NCBI RefSeq assembly: GCF_029946515.1
Contig: NZ_JARZHH010000072.1
Location: forward strand, 1 to 55,500
Source of the DNA: Polyangium sp. 6x1
GTDB taxonomy: Bacteria; Myxococcota_A; Polyangia; Polyangiales; Polyangiaceae
Length of the DNA: 55,500 nucleotides
Reading direction: 5' to 3'
Each line of letters begins with the position of its first letter. Positions within the stretch are counted from its first letter, which is position 1. The position numbers were made by a program, and so were the translations under genes. Shown here piece after piece: positions 16,557 through 25,311 of this stretch. The notes beneath the pieces were generated by a model. That model had not been told where the DNA came from. It searched no databases and was given only the letters and a program-made list of their open reading frames with translations.

Positions 16557-18130
16557 GAATCATCGAAAGCGACAAACGGGCTGAGCTGCTCCTGATACCA
16601 GCTAGTTTCTAAATCATCGAGTTCCTTGTGTCGCGTCACAATAAAGCTTGCCACGTCGCCGTCCTGGAGATATCCGGTGGTGACGGCTGGTATGGCGTGC
16701 TTTGTCAGCAGCAACTGATCGGCCTCCGTGAGAGGGCCGCTGGACATGCAGGCTTCTACGATGCGCTTACGCTCGGACGAGGCATTGGCGCTCGAGACGA
16801 GTATCCGGTTCGCCGGCGAGAACAGGAGGTACTCATCTACTCCGTCTGGAGGTCCGAACAGTGGAGCCATTGCCTTTGCGCCCTCGTCTGCAAGCAGTTG
16901 ATGCCCATCGGGAAAGCGGGCCGCGAGCCGCAGTGCGAGCAGTCTGCATCGTGGCAGGCGGAAGTCGAAGCGAGTGGGTAGCGACATCGGTATCATCCAG
17001 AAGGCCGGAGGCTTCCTAGTGTTGTCTTCAAGGTAGTCGAGCGCCTCCAGCAGTCGCGGGAGCTTTCCTAGCGCCCCGGCGTATGCAATCAGCCAGTACC
17101 ACGCGCGCAACAGGCTGGGATCGAGCAATTTGGCTGCAATTCGACCGCGTCGGTGTGCCTCGGCAATGGCCACGACGTGGAGCGGATAGGGAATCACCCT
17201 CGATGACAGATGGTTGCATTCGTCCCTGAGGAATCGAACCGCATCGACAAGCGACACAAGCGCATCCTCAAGCGCCGAGGGGTTCCCTCGCAAAGCGCGA
17301 CTCACGCCGTCCACATCGCGGTCGAATACATCAAACCCGAGCGCTGCCTTGCACGTTTGCAGGACGACGTTGTCATCGAGCTCCCCGTACCCCAGCGGAG
17401 CGAGATTCTCCTCCTTCCAATCCGCGATCCGATCGTTTAAGTCGAACGTGTCGCTCCACGTGAGCGCGGCGATCATGTGCACCTCGCTCATTACTGTACC
17501 CTGACTATTGATCCGCTGGAATGTTTTCGTAATGTGATCGAGGTCGTTCGTTGCGACGGGTAGTACCGGGATCTTGTACGAACTGAACGCCGTCACGATG
17601 ATGTCCGTGCGTCGCACGAGTTCCTTCTCGTCGGGGTGGCCCCCGAAGCTGCGTTGGAATGGCAAGAGGCTCAGGAAGTCGAGCACGTAGCGAAGCGGTA
17701 ACCACATCGGCTTCGCAGGCTCATCGCGTGGTGCAAAGAGGAAGTCGTCGGTCTCGACATCAAAGTACGCGATCCGCTCCGGCAACTCCTCGTCGCTCGC
17801 GGGCACGTGGAGCGCCCCGAACAGCGTGGCGAGGCGTTGATGACCATCGATGATGTACGACCGGACTGGACTGGATGAAGCTTTGAGCAAATACGGACCA
17901 AGATTGGCATGCGACCGCACGTCCGTGAGGTTCGTCCGCCAGACCATGACGCTTCCGATCGGCGTACCCATGCGGATGCTGCGGAAGAGCTCGAGCTGTT
18001 GCTCCTCCGTCCAGAGGAACGGACGCTGGAACCGCGGCAGCTGGAGGTGTCCGTCCCCGATCTCGCGTACAAGCTGGTACAGGAACTGGATCTGCGGTTC
18101 GCTCTGGTACGCGGGCGGGCGGACGGTCAT
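16553..18130 (-). CDS. DUF262 (GmrS-like) protein, third gene of a putative defence module
   Basis: This 525-aa protein has N-terminal DUF262 features: LPRFQRPFLWTEEQQLELF (31-49) and IIDGHQRL (93-100), where most relatives have DGQQR. It also has TFQRINSQGTVMSEVH, matching the conserved RxNxxG segment. DUF262 proteins such as GmrS and SspE bind or hydrolyse nucleotides and drive DNA cleavage in anti-phage systems. No DUF1524 HNH motif is visible in the C-terminal half (about 260-525), so the nuclease, if any, would have to be a partner protein. It overlaps the TOPRIM-like gene by 4 nt upstream and the molybdopterin gene by 4 nt downstream. Codon choice is noticeably less GC-biased than in its neighbours. 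Confidence 0.82.
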   Translation of the reverse strand: MTVRPPAYQSEPQIQFLYQLVREIGDGHLQLPRFQRPFLWTEEQQLELFRSIRMGTPIGSVMVWRTNLTDVRSHANLGPYLLKASSSPVRSYIIDGHQRLATLFGALHVPASDEELPERIAYFDVETDDFLFAPRDEPAKPMWLPLRYVLDFLSLLPFQRSFGGHPDEKELVRRTDIIVTAFSSYKIPVLPVATNDLDHITKTFQRINSQGTVMSEVHMIAALTWSDTFDLNDRIADWKEENLAPLGYGELDDNVVLQTCKAALGFDVFDRDVDGVSRALRGNPSALEDALVSLVDAVRFLRDECNHLSSRVIPYPLHVVAIAEAHRRGRIAAKLLDPSLLRAWYWLIAYAGALGKLPRLLEALDYLEDNTRKPPAFWMIPMSLPTRFDFRLPRCRLLALRLAARFPDGHQLLADEGAKAMAPLFGPPDGVDEYLLFSPANRILVSSANASSERKRIVEACMSSGPLTEADQLLLTKHAIPAVTTGYLQDGDVASFIVTRHKELDDLETSWYQEQLSPFVAFDDS

Positions 18131-19146
18131 AGGTACTCCCGGATGGACCTTACGATCTGAAGGGCTTCCTCTTCTTGTTTGTCTGCGACGAGCCAGCGGT
18201 TGGGGATATGGATCGGGGTCCCCTTGAGGAGCTCGCCAATCTTTACAGCTCGCTTGTTGAAGCCATGCGCAAGAGATCTATCGGTTGGCTCTGGGAGCCC
18301 CTTGTATAGCTCGCCCACTTTGCGCGCGTGGTCGGGATCCTTCTTGTCCTGAGCGAAGCCACTTTTCATGTTGTAGTGATACCTCTGCTCATCGCTTAGC
18401 GAGGCGAATGCCTCGTACAGCTCCCTGCGATGCTCGTCGTCCTCGCTCCACTTGTCGAGCACGGGAAGGGGAAGGTAATTCTCGATCGAGCGCCGGCTCA
18501 AGACGTGGATCGGAACGCCGAGCTTCTCGCAGAGGCTCGACAACTCGCTAGCAAGCGCCCCGAGCCTCTCGCGGTAGCAGTTCCCGAGCGGATCCCTCCA
18601 CGTGCGTCTCGCGTCGCTGTCGGACAAGACCCACAAGCGCAACAGCTCTTCGCGTGTGCGTCGTTCATCTTGCAGCCACATCCTGTTCTCGGTGCCTCCC
18701 CTCGAACGCAGTTCAACGACCGTCTCCTTCTCCAGCGCTCCGAGATCGAAGCCATCGGCGAGCCGGGTGAGCGTTCGGAGGAAATGGGCGTCAGTTCGCT
18801 CATTTTCGAGCAAAATTACGAGGGGACGTCGAAGGAAGTCGAGCGCGGTGGCGACGGGCACCTTCATCTCCACCCATGATGCGGTGTCAACGTACGCGAC
18901 CCGAAGGGTATGCGCCCGTCGCCGCCGCGTCTCTCTCTTGAGCCCCCGGTCAAGGGCTCTCTCGCACATCTGGCGCGTGCGCAGCCCTTCGGATTCAAGC
19001 CAGGCCACAAAGCGCGGATCTTTGCGAGGTTCTACTTCGATCGTGTGGTGGCCCCGCAGGCCGATGCGGAACAAGGTAAGGAGGTCGCCGTGGTGCGCGT
19101 GGTCTAGATCTCCACGAAAGACGTTGGCCTCAACGATCACCCTCAT
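18127..19146 (-). CDS. TOPRIM-like (DUF4435-like) protein, putative nuclease of the defence module
   Basis: This 339-aa protein has no confident family by eye, but the order of acidic motifs resembles TOPRIM/DUF4435. Glu114 and Asp119 lie in LLENERTDAHFL, DSD (Asp176, Asp178) follows a hydrophobic strand (LWVLSDSDAR), and RRSIENYLP (Glu222) comes after another strand. These match the E, DxD and R-x-IENY pattern of TOPRIM effectors such as AriB in PARIS. It overlaps the ATPase gene upstream and the DUF262 gene downstream by 4 nt each, so the three are made together. It is predicted to be the effector released or activated by the ATPase; this is inference. Confidence 0.65.
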   Translation of the reverse strand: MRVIVEANVFRGDLDHAHHGDLLTLFRIGLRGHHTIEVEPRKDPRFVAWLESEGLRTRQMCERALDRGLKRETRRRRAHTLRVAYVDTASWVEMKVPVATALDFLRRPLVILLENERTDAHFLRTLTRLADGFDLGALEKETVVELRSRGGTENRMWLQDERRTREELLRLWVLSDSDARRTWRDPLGNCYRERLGALASELSSLCEKLGVPIHVLSRRSIENYLPLPVLDKWSEDDEHRRELYEAFASLSDEQRYHYNMKSGFAQDKKDPDHARKVGELYKGLPEPTDRSLAHGFNKRAVKIGELLKGTPIHIPNRWLVADKQEEEALQIVRSIREYL

Positions 19147-20399
19147 GTGCCGTTACGCTCCCGTAACTCCAAAAGCAGACGCGCCAGGTCGAGATCTTCC
19201 TCGAACACGCCGTCCGGGAATCCTTCTGGGTAACCTTCATTGTCGAACGTGATTCGCTGAACGCGGCTCGATCCGTCTTCGCCCTGCTTCACCCAGTAGA
19301 CGAGCACGTCGTCCGGCGAAATTTCGCGCTTGACGATCTGAAGCTGCACGCCGAGCAGGAAGTTCTCCGAGTGCGTCTCGACGAGCATGCGTGGTCGTTT
19401 GGTTGCGGCCACATCGCAGAGGTACTTGGCCAGCGGCGCATGCACCGCGGGGTGCAGGTGAAGCTCCGGTTGTTCAATGGCGAGGATCGGCCGTGACTGC
19501 TCATGGCTGTGCCGTGCCATCGCGGCAGCAACCAGTACAGGAAGCACTTGGGCCATGCCTTCTCCTGTGTCGGCTATATTGACCGTTCGATTGTTACTCG
19601 CTGTTAACGGATTGAGAGTTAGAGCAAAGCGCGCGTCGGACAGTTGAATGGCGTCGACCTTGCGATTGAACTGTTCTTCATACCAGCGAGAAACATCGCT
19701 AAGTAAAGAGCCACTAACCAGTTTGTCGTGTGCCAATAGTTCGCCGACCCCGACGCCATCTGGGCCGATTCGCGATCTCGCACCACCCCTGTAACGCGTG
19801 AAGCGCTGCGGGCAGCGGCGCAAAGAGCCGATCCATTGGACCTCAATGCCCAGCATGATGAGTTCGACAGCGAGCGCACGGAGCGACTCGTCGATGCCCG
19901 CGTGCCTCGGGTCACCTGGCATCGTGCTCAGGTGGTAGGGCGTCAGCTTCGTAAAATACGGCTTCAACTCACCCGTAGGCTGGCCGTTACGAAGGCATGT
20001 GTAGAGCGACGGGCTAACTAAGTCGAACGCGTATGTTTCAAGTTTTCCCCCAGTCTCGATCTGGACCCGAGTGATGACCGGCTGGTATGTCCCTGGAGGT
20101 TCAGTGATATGGTACTCTGCTCGCAGACCGTCATGAAAAGTAAAGCCAAACTTGAGTGTATTGCTCCCCCCGAACTTTGAAACTAGATCTTCAAAGTTAC
20201 AGTCGCGCGCAGCCTCACTCGATAAGTCAAGCGGGGTCTGTATATCGGATCTAGTAGAATCCGCAATCAGCGCCAGCGCCCGGATGAGTGCGCTCTTACC
20301 CGCATTGTTGTACCCGAAGAGCAATGTCAGCGGTCGGAGCTCGATCGTCGTCTCGTCCGTAAACGCCCGGTAATTTTCGACGGCGAAGGATGTCAACAT
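19143..20399 (-). CDS. AAA15/ABC-type ATPase with DUF3696-like C-terminus, first gene of the defence module
   Basis: This 418-aa protein has Walker A GYNNAGKS (29-36), an ABC-signature-like DTGEGMAQVLP (277-287), Walker B ILAIEQPELHLHP (305-317) and an H-loop ETHSE (341-345). The FDNEGYPEGFPDG region near 385-397 is typical of DUF3696 ATPases. Proteins of this class (OLD, AriA, GajA N-domain) sense phage infection or DNA and control a nuclease partner. Here that partner is probably the overlapping TOPRIM-like gene. Base composition is unusual: positions 20101-20160 count to 26 G+C of 60, against 48 of 60 at 21661-21720. This suggests horizontal acquisition. Confidence 0.88.
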   Translation of the reverse strand: MLTSFAVENYRAFTDETTIELRPLTLLFGYNNAGKSALIRALALIADSTRSDIQTPLDLSSEAARDCNFEDLVSKFGGSNTLKFGFTFHDGLRAEYHITEPPGTYQPVITRVQIETGGKLETYAFDLVSPSLYTCLRNGQPTGELKPYFTKLTPYHLSTMPGDPRHAGIDESLRALAVELIMLGIEVQWIGSLRRCPQRFTRYRGGARSRIGPDGVGVGELLAHDKLVSGSLLSDVSRWYEEQFNRKVDAIQLSDARFALTLNPLTASNNRTVNIADTGEGMAQVLPVLVAAAMARHSHEQSRPILAIEQPELHLHPAVHAPLAKYLCDVAATKRPRMLVETHSENFLLGVQLQIVKREISPDDVLVYWVKQGEDGSSRVQRITFDNEGYPEGFPDGVFEEDLDLARLLLELRERNGT

Positions 20400-20461
20400 C
20401 GGCGGTGCCCCAGCTTAGGCGTGGCACACGACAAAGGCCACACGTTCGGGGTGTTGGTCCA

Positions 20462-20512
20462 GGACGCACGTGCGTACGCAGCTACACCAGCGCTGCGTCC
20501 GCACGTTCGTCC
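20462..20512 (-). terminator. Large hairpin just after cysE, terminator-like
   Basis: Arms at 20462-20482 and 20492-20512 are 21 nt each, pair at 19 of 21 positions and leave a 9-nt loop. The hairpin begins 3 nt after the cysE stop codon. No T-run follows on the minus strand, so it would be a U-tract-less terminator or an mRNA 3'-end stabiliser. It separates cysK-cysE from the defence operon, whose ATG is at 20399. The promoter of that operon should therefore lie within 20400-20461, but no convincing boxes were seen. Confidence 0.55.
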
Positions 20513-20514
20513 CG

Positions 20515-21489
20515 TCAGATCTCGAAATCGGCCGGATACTCGTCGTCCCCGGGCTGGCTGCCCGCGGCGATGACGCGGGTCTCCGGGGGTTTGACGGCGA
20601 CGCGCGAGCGCTTCGGGATTCCCCGCGTCAGGAAGACCGAGCCGCCGACGACGCTGCCTTGCCCCACCACGGTCTGGCCGCCGAGCACCGTCGCGTTCGC
20701 GTAGAGCGTGACAGCGTCTTCAACCGTCGGGTGGCGCTTCGTGTTGCGAATGACGCGGCCTCGCTCGTCCTTCGGGTGCGACATCGCGCCGAGCGTCACG
20801 CCCTGGTAGACCTTCACGTGGCCGCCGATGTGGCTCGTCTCGCCGATGACGACGCCCGTCGCGTGATCGATGAAGAAGCTCTCGCCCACGCTCGCGCCGG
20901 GGTGGATGTCCGCGCCGCTGCGAGAATGGGCCCACTCGCTCATGATGCGCGGCATGAGAGGCACGCCGAGCACGTAGAGCTCGTGCGCCACGCGGTGCAC
21001 CGTGATCGCGAGCAGGCCCGGGTACGAGAGGATCACCTCGTCGAGGCTGCCCGCCGCGGGATCCCCGTCGTACGCCGCTTGCACGTCGAGCAGCAGCGTG
21101 TCGCGGATCTCCGGCAGGCGGCTGAGCAGCCGACACGCGATGTGCCGGCCGTACTCGGCGCAGCCGCCGGACTCCTTGTTCTCCGCGGCGTCGCGCTCCG
21201 CCTCGCCGGCCCAGCAGAGGCATTTCTCGATTTGCGTCGCGAGCTTCTCGCGCAGCGTCGAGACGAGCGTGACGACGTGGTAGCGAAGGTTGCCCTCCGT
21301 CAGGTCCTGACGCCCGTAATACCCGGGGTAGAAGACCTGGAAGAGCAGCTCGATGATCTCGAAGATCTCCTCGCGGGAGGGCAGAAATTTTTTGCCGATG
21401 TAGTGGCCGCGCCGATCGCGGTCGTAGCTCGCGATCAGCCCGTCCACCACTTTGCCGAGGCCGTTTTCCGGATCGCCCATCGTAGTCAA
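20515..21489 (-). CDS. cysE: Serine O-acetyltransferase
   Basis: This 324-aa protein has an N-terminal helical domain and a C-terminal left-handed beta-helix with hexapeptide repeats. The active-site region SGADIHPGASVGESFFIDHATG carries the catalytic His residues, and VKVYQGVTLGA follows. It makes O-acetylserine from serine and acetyl-CoA, the substrate for CysK, whose gene is 49 nt upstream in the same operon. Its length resembles the EpsC-type branch more than enteric CysE. The extreme C-terminus ends PADFEI; a terminal Ile is what CysE tails use to bind CysK, so a cysteine synthase complex is plausible. Confidence 0.92.
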   Translation of the reverse strand: MTTMGDPENGLGKVVDGLIASYDRDRRGHYIGKKFLPSREEIFEIIELLFQVFYPGYYGRQDLTEGNLRYHVVTLVSTLREKLATQIEKCLCWAGEAERDAAENKESGGCAEYGRHIACRLLSRLPEIRDTLLLDVQAAYDGDPAAGSLDEVILSYPGLLAITVHRVAHELYVLGVPLMPRIMSEWAHSRSGADIHPGASVGESFFIDHATGVVIGETSHIGGHVKVYQGVTLGAMSHPKDERGRVIRNTKRHPTVEDAVTLYANATVLGGQTVVGQGSVVGGSVFLTRGIPKRSRVAVKPPETRVIAAGSQPGDDEYPADFEI

Positions 21490-21538
21490 GCTCGGGGGCT
21501 CTGCTCGGCGAGCCGAGCTCGTCCCCGAACCCCCTCTT

Positions 21539-22522
21539 TCACGTGGCTGTCGCCTTTTCCACGGCCTCGAACATGCCCTCGAACAGCGCGGTCGAGAGAT
21601 ATCGCTCGCCCGCGTCCGGCAGCACGGTCACGATCGTCTTGCCCTCGAACGCGGGATCATGCGCGAGCCGGAGCGCCGCGACCACCGCCGCCCCGCACGA
21701 GATGCCCGCGAGGATGCCCTCCTCGCGCGCGAGCCGCCGCGCCATCGCGATCGACTCGTCGTTCGTCACGGTCTCCACCCGATCCACGAGCGACAGATCG
21801 AGGTTTCGCGGGACGAACCCCGCGCCGAGCCCCTGGATCTTGTGCGGCGCGGGCTTCACCTCCTGGCCGGCGAGCGTCTGCGAGATGACCGGCGAATGCA
21901 CGGGCTCGACGGCGACCGTCAGGATCTTCTTGCCCTTCGTTTGCTTGATGAACCGCGAGACGCCCGTGAGCGTGCCGCCCGTGCCCACGCCGCTGACGAA
22001 GACGTCGACCTCGCCGTCGGTGTCGTCCCAGATCTCGGGGCCCGTGGTTTGCTCGTGGATGGCGGGGTTCGCCGGGTTCTCGAACTGCTTCATCAGCACG
22101 TACTTGTCAGGCTGGGTCGCGGCGAGCTCCTCGGCGCGGGCGATGGCGCCCTTCATGCCGAGCGGGCCGGGCGTCAGGATGATCTGCGCGCCGAGCGCGA
22201 CCAGCACCTTGCGCCGCTCCATGCTCATCGTCTCGGGCATCGTCAGCACGCAGGTGTAACCCCGCGCCGCCGCGGCGAACGCGAGCGCGATGCCGGTGTT
22301 GCCGCTCGTGGCCTCGACGATCGACATGCCCGGACGGAGGGCGCCGCGCTGCTCGGCGTCCCACACCATCGCGGCGCCGATGCGGCATTTGACCGAGTAG
22401 GCGGGGTTTCGGCCTTCGACCTTGGCCAGCACGGTCGCGCGCGCGCCCGCCGCGAGGCGGTTGATCTTGACGAGCGGCGTGCGCCCGATGCTGCGTGAGT
22501 TGTCTTCGTAGATACGCGCCAT
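21539..22522 (-). CDS. cysK: Cysteine synthase A
   Basis: This 327-aa O-acetylserine sulfhydrylase has the PLP Lys45 in AYSVKCRIG, the substrate loop TSGNTG, the phosphate loop [10 protein letters not shown] and the C-terminal ISCGAAV and [15 protein letters not shown]. It converts O-acetylserine and sulfide to cysteine. The length and all motifs are normal. It is first in the operon with cysE. A TAGAGT box 9 nt before the ATG suggests a very short or absent leader. It diverges from the lipoprotein gene at 22657. Confidence 0.94.
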   Translation of the reverse strand: MARIYEDNSRSIGRTPLVKINRLAAGARATVLAKVEGRNPAYSVKCRIGAAMVWDAEQRGALRPGMSIVEATSGNTGIALAFAAAARGYTCVLTMPETMSMERRKVLVALGAQIILTPGPLGMKGAIARAEELAATQPDKYVLMKQFENPANPAIHEQTTGPEIWDDTDGEVDVFVSGVGTGGTLTGVSRFIKQTKGKKILTVAVEPVHSPVISQTLAGQEVKPAPHKIQGLGAGFVPRNLDLSLVDRVETVTNDESIAMARRLAREEGILAGISCGAAVVAALRLAHDPAFEGKTIVTVLPDAGERYLSTALFEGMFEAVEKATAT

Positions 22523-22531
22523 GGGGCGCGG

Positions 22532-22537
22532 ACTCTA
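22532..22537 (-). promoter_or_regulatory. Putative -10 box (TAGAGT) of cysK-cysE
   Basis: On the minus strand TAGAGT ends 9 nt before the cysK ATG, and no Shine-Dalgarno is present in the interval. No clear -35 was found. Confidence 0.35.
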
Positions 22538-22656
22538 CCACGCCCGCCGCGATCCGGGGGCTCTCTCGGCACGAACGGTACGAAGGAAGCGGACGCGTGC
22601 CCCCTTTGCTTGACGCCCGGAGGCTCCCGCCGTACGGCCCATAACCGAGAAAACCC

Positions 22657-24198
22657 ATGAACAAGATAGGCCTGCTCGTCCCGGTCGTCGCGCTCGTCCT
22701 CGCCGCCTGCGGAAAATCCTCGGATCCCGCGCCCTCGCCGGCAAGCTCGGCCGCGCCCGCGGCGGCGCCTTCGGCCGCGCCCCCGCCCGCGGCGGGCGCC
22801 GCAGCTCCGCCCGTGGACACGAGCGCGTATTCGATCGTGCTCGAAGCGCCGGACTCGTTCGGGATCACGCCCATGAAGGGCGGCGCGGTCTTGCACGTCT
22901 CGGAGATCTACCTCCCGCTCGGCGAGGGGCCGCTCGTGCAGGATCCGGCGTTCATGAAGGGCCTCAAGAAGGGCGAGCCCTCCTACTGCGTCGGCGGCGA
23001 ATGGCCGAAGTCGGCCTGGATCATGGCCTCCGGGCCCGAGGGCGAGACCAAGCTCTACAAATGGTTCGATTCCCTCGGCGGTCGCTGGGAGCCGCAGACG
23101 ATCCTCCGCGAAAAGGAGGACGTGCTCGACGTCGGGGTGATCGGCGAGAGCGTCGTCGCGGCCATCAAAATGCCCTCGAACGACATCCGGTTTGCCCTCG
23201 TCGGCGGAAAGGGCGGCGTGATTCCTGCGCCGTCCCCGTCGACGAAGGCCGCGGCAAAGGCTGAAGGCGGCGAGGGGGGTGCGGGCGAAACGCCGCCCGA
23301 AGACGACACGAGCTGCAAGGTGAAGATGGCCCCCGGGCCGACGTACAAGCTCGACGGCACGCCGACGGGCGAGGCCTTTGCCGCGGGCTTCGAATGCCAG
23401 GACGCAGGCGGAAAAGGCGCGGCGGTGGTCGAGCGCTGGGAGCCGAAGAAGGCGCGCGGCACCGTGGAGCCGCTCCCCGCGCCGTCGGGCGAGCTTTCGA
23501 TCACCGATGTCGTGGCCCTGTCTGCGACGGACGCCTGGGTGTACGGAAACGCGGGCAGCGCGCCGTACCTCGCGCACTGGGACGGCAAGGCGTGGGCGCT
23601 CGAAAAAGCCCCATCCGAGAAGAAGATCCACGACCTCGCCGCGGTCGAGGGCGTGCTCTACGCGTCCTTCGAGAATGGTTTGTACACCAAGAAAACCGGC
23701 GGCGCGTGGGAGGCCGTGGCGCTGCCGAAGAAGCTCGAAGGTTTCGAGCCCGTGGTGGTGTACGCGCGCACGACGAGCGACGTGTGGGTCGCCGGCAGAG
23801 CAGGCGGCAAATGGTACTTGCTCCGTTCGGCGAAGGTGGACAACCCCGTGACGATGCCCTCCGACAAGGAGGCCGGGGACACGATCCGCTCGAACTTCCG
23901 GTACCCCGCGACGCCGCTTTGCGCAAAACCCTACGCCCACCTCTTCTCGATCGGCCCGAGCGCGACACCGATCCCGAAGGAATTCCCCGCGGTGAAAAAA
24001 TCGTTCGAGGGCAAAAAGTTCGACGGGGCAAAGCTCGTGGTAGAGGACGACGGGCGCAGCCTCTTCGTCGGCGCAAAGGCCACGAACCTCGAGCAGGCCG
24101 AGGCAATCGTCAAGGCATTCGCCGAGGCAAACCCGAAGATGACGCTGCGCGTGTTCTGCCACGATCCGCAGGTCAAAAAGGACGTCGACTGGCCCTGA
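22657..24198 (+). CDS. Hypothetical lipoprotein
   Basis: This 513-aa protein has a lipoprotein signal ending LAAC (Cys18) and an Ala/Pro/Ser linker (22-55). A large extracytoplasmic part follows with repeated short blade-like segments (DAWVYGNAGSAPYLAHWDGKAW, DVWVAGRAGGKWYLL), which hint at a beta-propeller. The C-terminal region (about 400-513) has paired Cys. The family was not recognised. A TTGACG hexamer at 22610-22615 is a possible -35, with TACGGC 17 nt on as a poor -10. The 3' end abuts repeat copy A. Confidence 0.72.
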   Translation: MNKIGLLVPVVALVLAACGKSSDPAPSPASSAAPAAAPSAAPPPAAGAAAPPVDTSAYSIVLEAPDSFGITPMKGGAVLHVSEIYLPLGEGPLVQDPAFMKGLKKGEPSYCVGGEWPKSAWIMASGPEGETKLYKWFDSLGGRWEPQTILREKEDVLDVGVIGESVVAAIKMPSNDIRFALVGGKGGVIPAPSPSTKAAAKAEGGEGGAGETPPEDDTSCKVKMAPGPTYKLDGTPTGEAFAAGFECQDAGGKGAAVVERWEPKKARGTVEPLPAPSGELSITDVVALSATDAWVYGNAGSAPYLAHWDGKAWALEKAPSEKKIHDLAAVEGVLYASFENGLYTKKTGGAWEAVALPKKLEGFEPVVVYARTTSDVWVAGRAGGKWYLLRSAKVDNPVTMPSDKEAGDTIRSNFRYPATPLCAKPYAHLFSIGPSATPIPKEFPAVKKSFEGKKFDGAKLVVEDDGRSLFVGAKATNLEQAEAIVKAFAEANPKMTLRVFCHDPQVKKDVDWP

Positions 24199-24206
24199 GT
24201 GCGCCT

Positions 24207-24602
24207 CGCTGGGGCTTTGCCCCAGGCCCCAGGAGGGGGCTGTCCGCCCCCTCCACCCCGGACCAGCGCAAGCGCTGGACTCGTGGTCGATGAACTGCGC
24301 GATGCGCAGTTCATCGAACGGCCGGGTCAAGACCAGCGACGATCCTGCCAACCACGACAGCAGCGCTGACGTCTCGACTGGCGAGGCGGTACCACCGGCC
24401 TGTGGGACGAACTGCGCATCGCGCAGTTCGTCCCCGAATGGTCCAGGGCTGGCCCTGCAAAGACGGGGCGGACAGCTTAGAAAACTTTCCCCGCATCGAC
24501 TGCGCTTCGCGCAGTCGATGCCCAGAGGTCCAGGGCTGGCCCTGGTTCGGGTCGAGGGGCGAACAGCCCCCGCGGGGCCCGGGGCAGAGCCCCGGCGCGA
24601 CG
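24207..24602. repeat. Dispersed palindromic element, copy A (~396 bp, terminal inverted repeats)
   Basis: This fills the 413-bp gene-free stretch between the lipoprotein stop and the next gene. The two ends are imperfect inverted repeats of about 60 bp (GGGGC-T-GCCCC hairpin, then GGGGGCTGTCCGCCCC-like and CGGACCAG-like blocks). Inside are three long hairpins: 13-bp arms GATGAACTGCGC/GCGCAGTTCATC, 14-bp arms GGGACGAACTGCGC/GCGCAGTTCGTCCC, and 13-bp arms GCATCGACTGCGC/GCGCAGTCGATGC. Shorter palindromes (CCAGGGCTGGCCCTGG, CCAGCGCAAGCGCTGG) are also present. It matches copy B over its whole length in inverted orientation. No ORF is credible, so it looks like a MITE or structured repeat. Confidence 0.9.
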
Positions 24603-24611
24603 CCTCATGCC

Positions 24612-25070
24612 CTAGCGTCCGCCCCTCAGGCAGCCGCAGCCGCATTCGTCGGAGAAGTGCCTCGACCCTGGCTCGCAGCGGAACAGCATGACTGCGCAAC
24701 GGGACGGATCCCGGGAGACGTAGCGTCGCCACGGGTTCGCGCAGCGGGCGTTCGTCGGTCGTCCTCCCACGCACACGCCGATGCAATCTGCGCCGCCTCG
24801 GTCTGGATCGCAATCGTCTCCTGGCAGATCGATGCATCGCATGAAGCCGGGACACCGGAGCCCTGCGAATCCGCCGCAACGCGGGAGCCTCGCGAAATCC
24901 TGGTCGGAGAGCGCGTCGTCCGCGGCCGCGAGGTCTGCTTCGTCGTCTGCGGCCGTGAGGGGGAGGCCCGCATCGAGATCGTCGGTCGGCGATTCGCTAC
25001 CCACGCAGGCGCTCCCCATGATCGCGGCGCCGAACGCGAGACCGAGCAGCGCCAATCCTTTGGTCCACAT
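24612..25070 (-). CDS. Small Cys-rich lipoprotein
   Basis: This 152-aa protein has a lipoprotein signal ending GSAC (Cys22), an acidic linker (TDDLDAGLPLTAADDEADLAAADD) and a Cys-rich C-terminal module (CGGFAGLRCPG..C......DDCDP...GADCIGVCVG, then six further Cys). The pattern resembles the small disulfide-rich modules often labelled Kazal-like in deltaproteobacteria, so binding or inhibition of a protease is possible but unproven. ATG 25070 is chosen for the excellent AAGGAGGT about 5 nt upstream. It is divergent from the small secreted protein at 25312. Confidence 0.8.
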   Translation of the reverse strand: MWTKGLALLGLAFGAAIMGSACVGSESPTDDLDAGLPLTAADDEADLAAADDALSDQDFARLPRCGGFAGLRCPGFMRCIDLPGDDCDPDRGGADCIGVCVGGRPTNARCANPWRRYVSRDPSRCAVMLFRCEPGSRHFSDECGCGCLRGGR

Positions 25071-25311
25071 ACGGTACCTCCTTTTCGTATTCCGTAGGGA
25101 GGGCGCGCGTGGAGACGAGCGATTCCCCCCATTTCCGTGATCGAGCACGCCGCGTACCGCGGCTGCTTGCGTGCATTCGGCGCCCGGGTGTTCAGGATCG
25201 GCACAGCGCGAGCGCGGCGCGCTTGGCAAATCGGGCGAAATGGGAGAGCCATTCGAAGATGCTTCCATTGACACGGCATTCCGTCACCCAAGGAAACGAT
25301 CGAGGTGGACC

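Noticed and set aside
24207-24602. CRISPR-like array because of repeated CTGCGC hairpins
   Set aside because: The units differ, have no regular spacers, and belong to one palindromic element present elsewhere as a whole.
25268-25296. Full sigma-70 promoter for the small secreted gene at 25312
   Set aside because: The -35 TTGACA is perfect, but no acceptable -10 is found at 16-18 nt.
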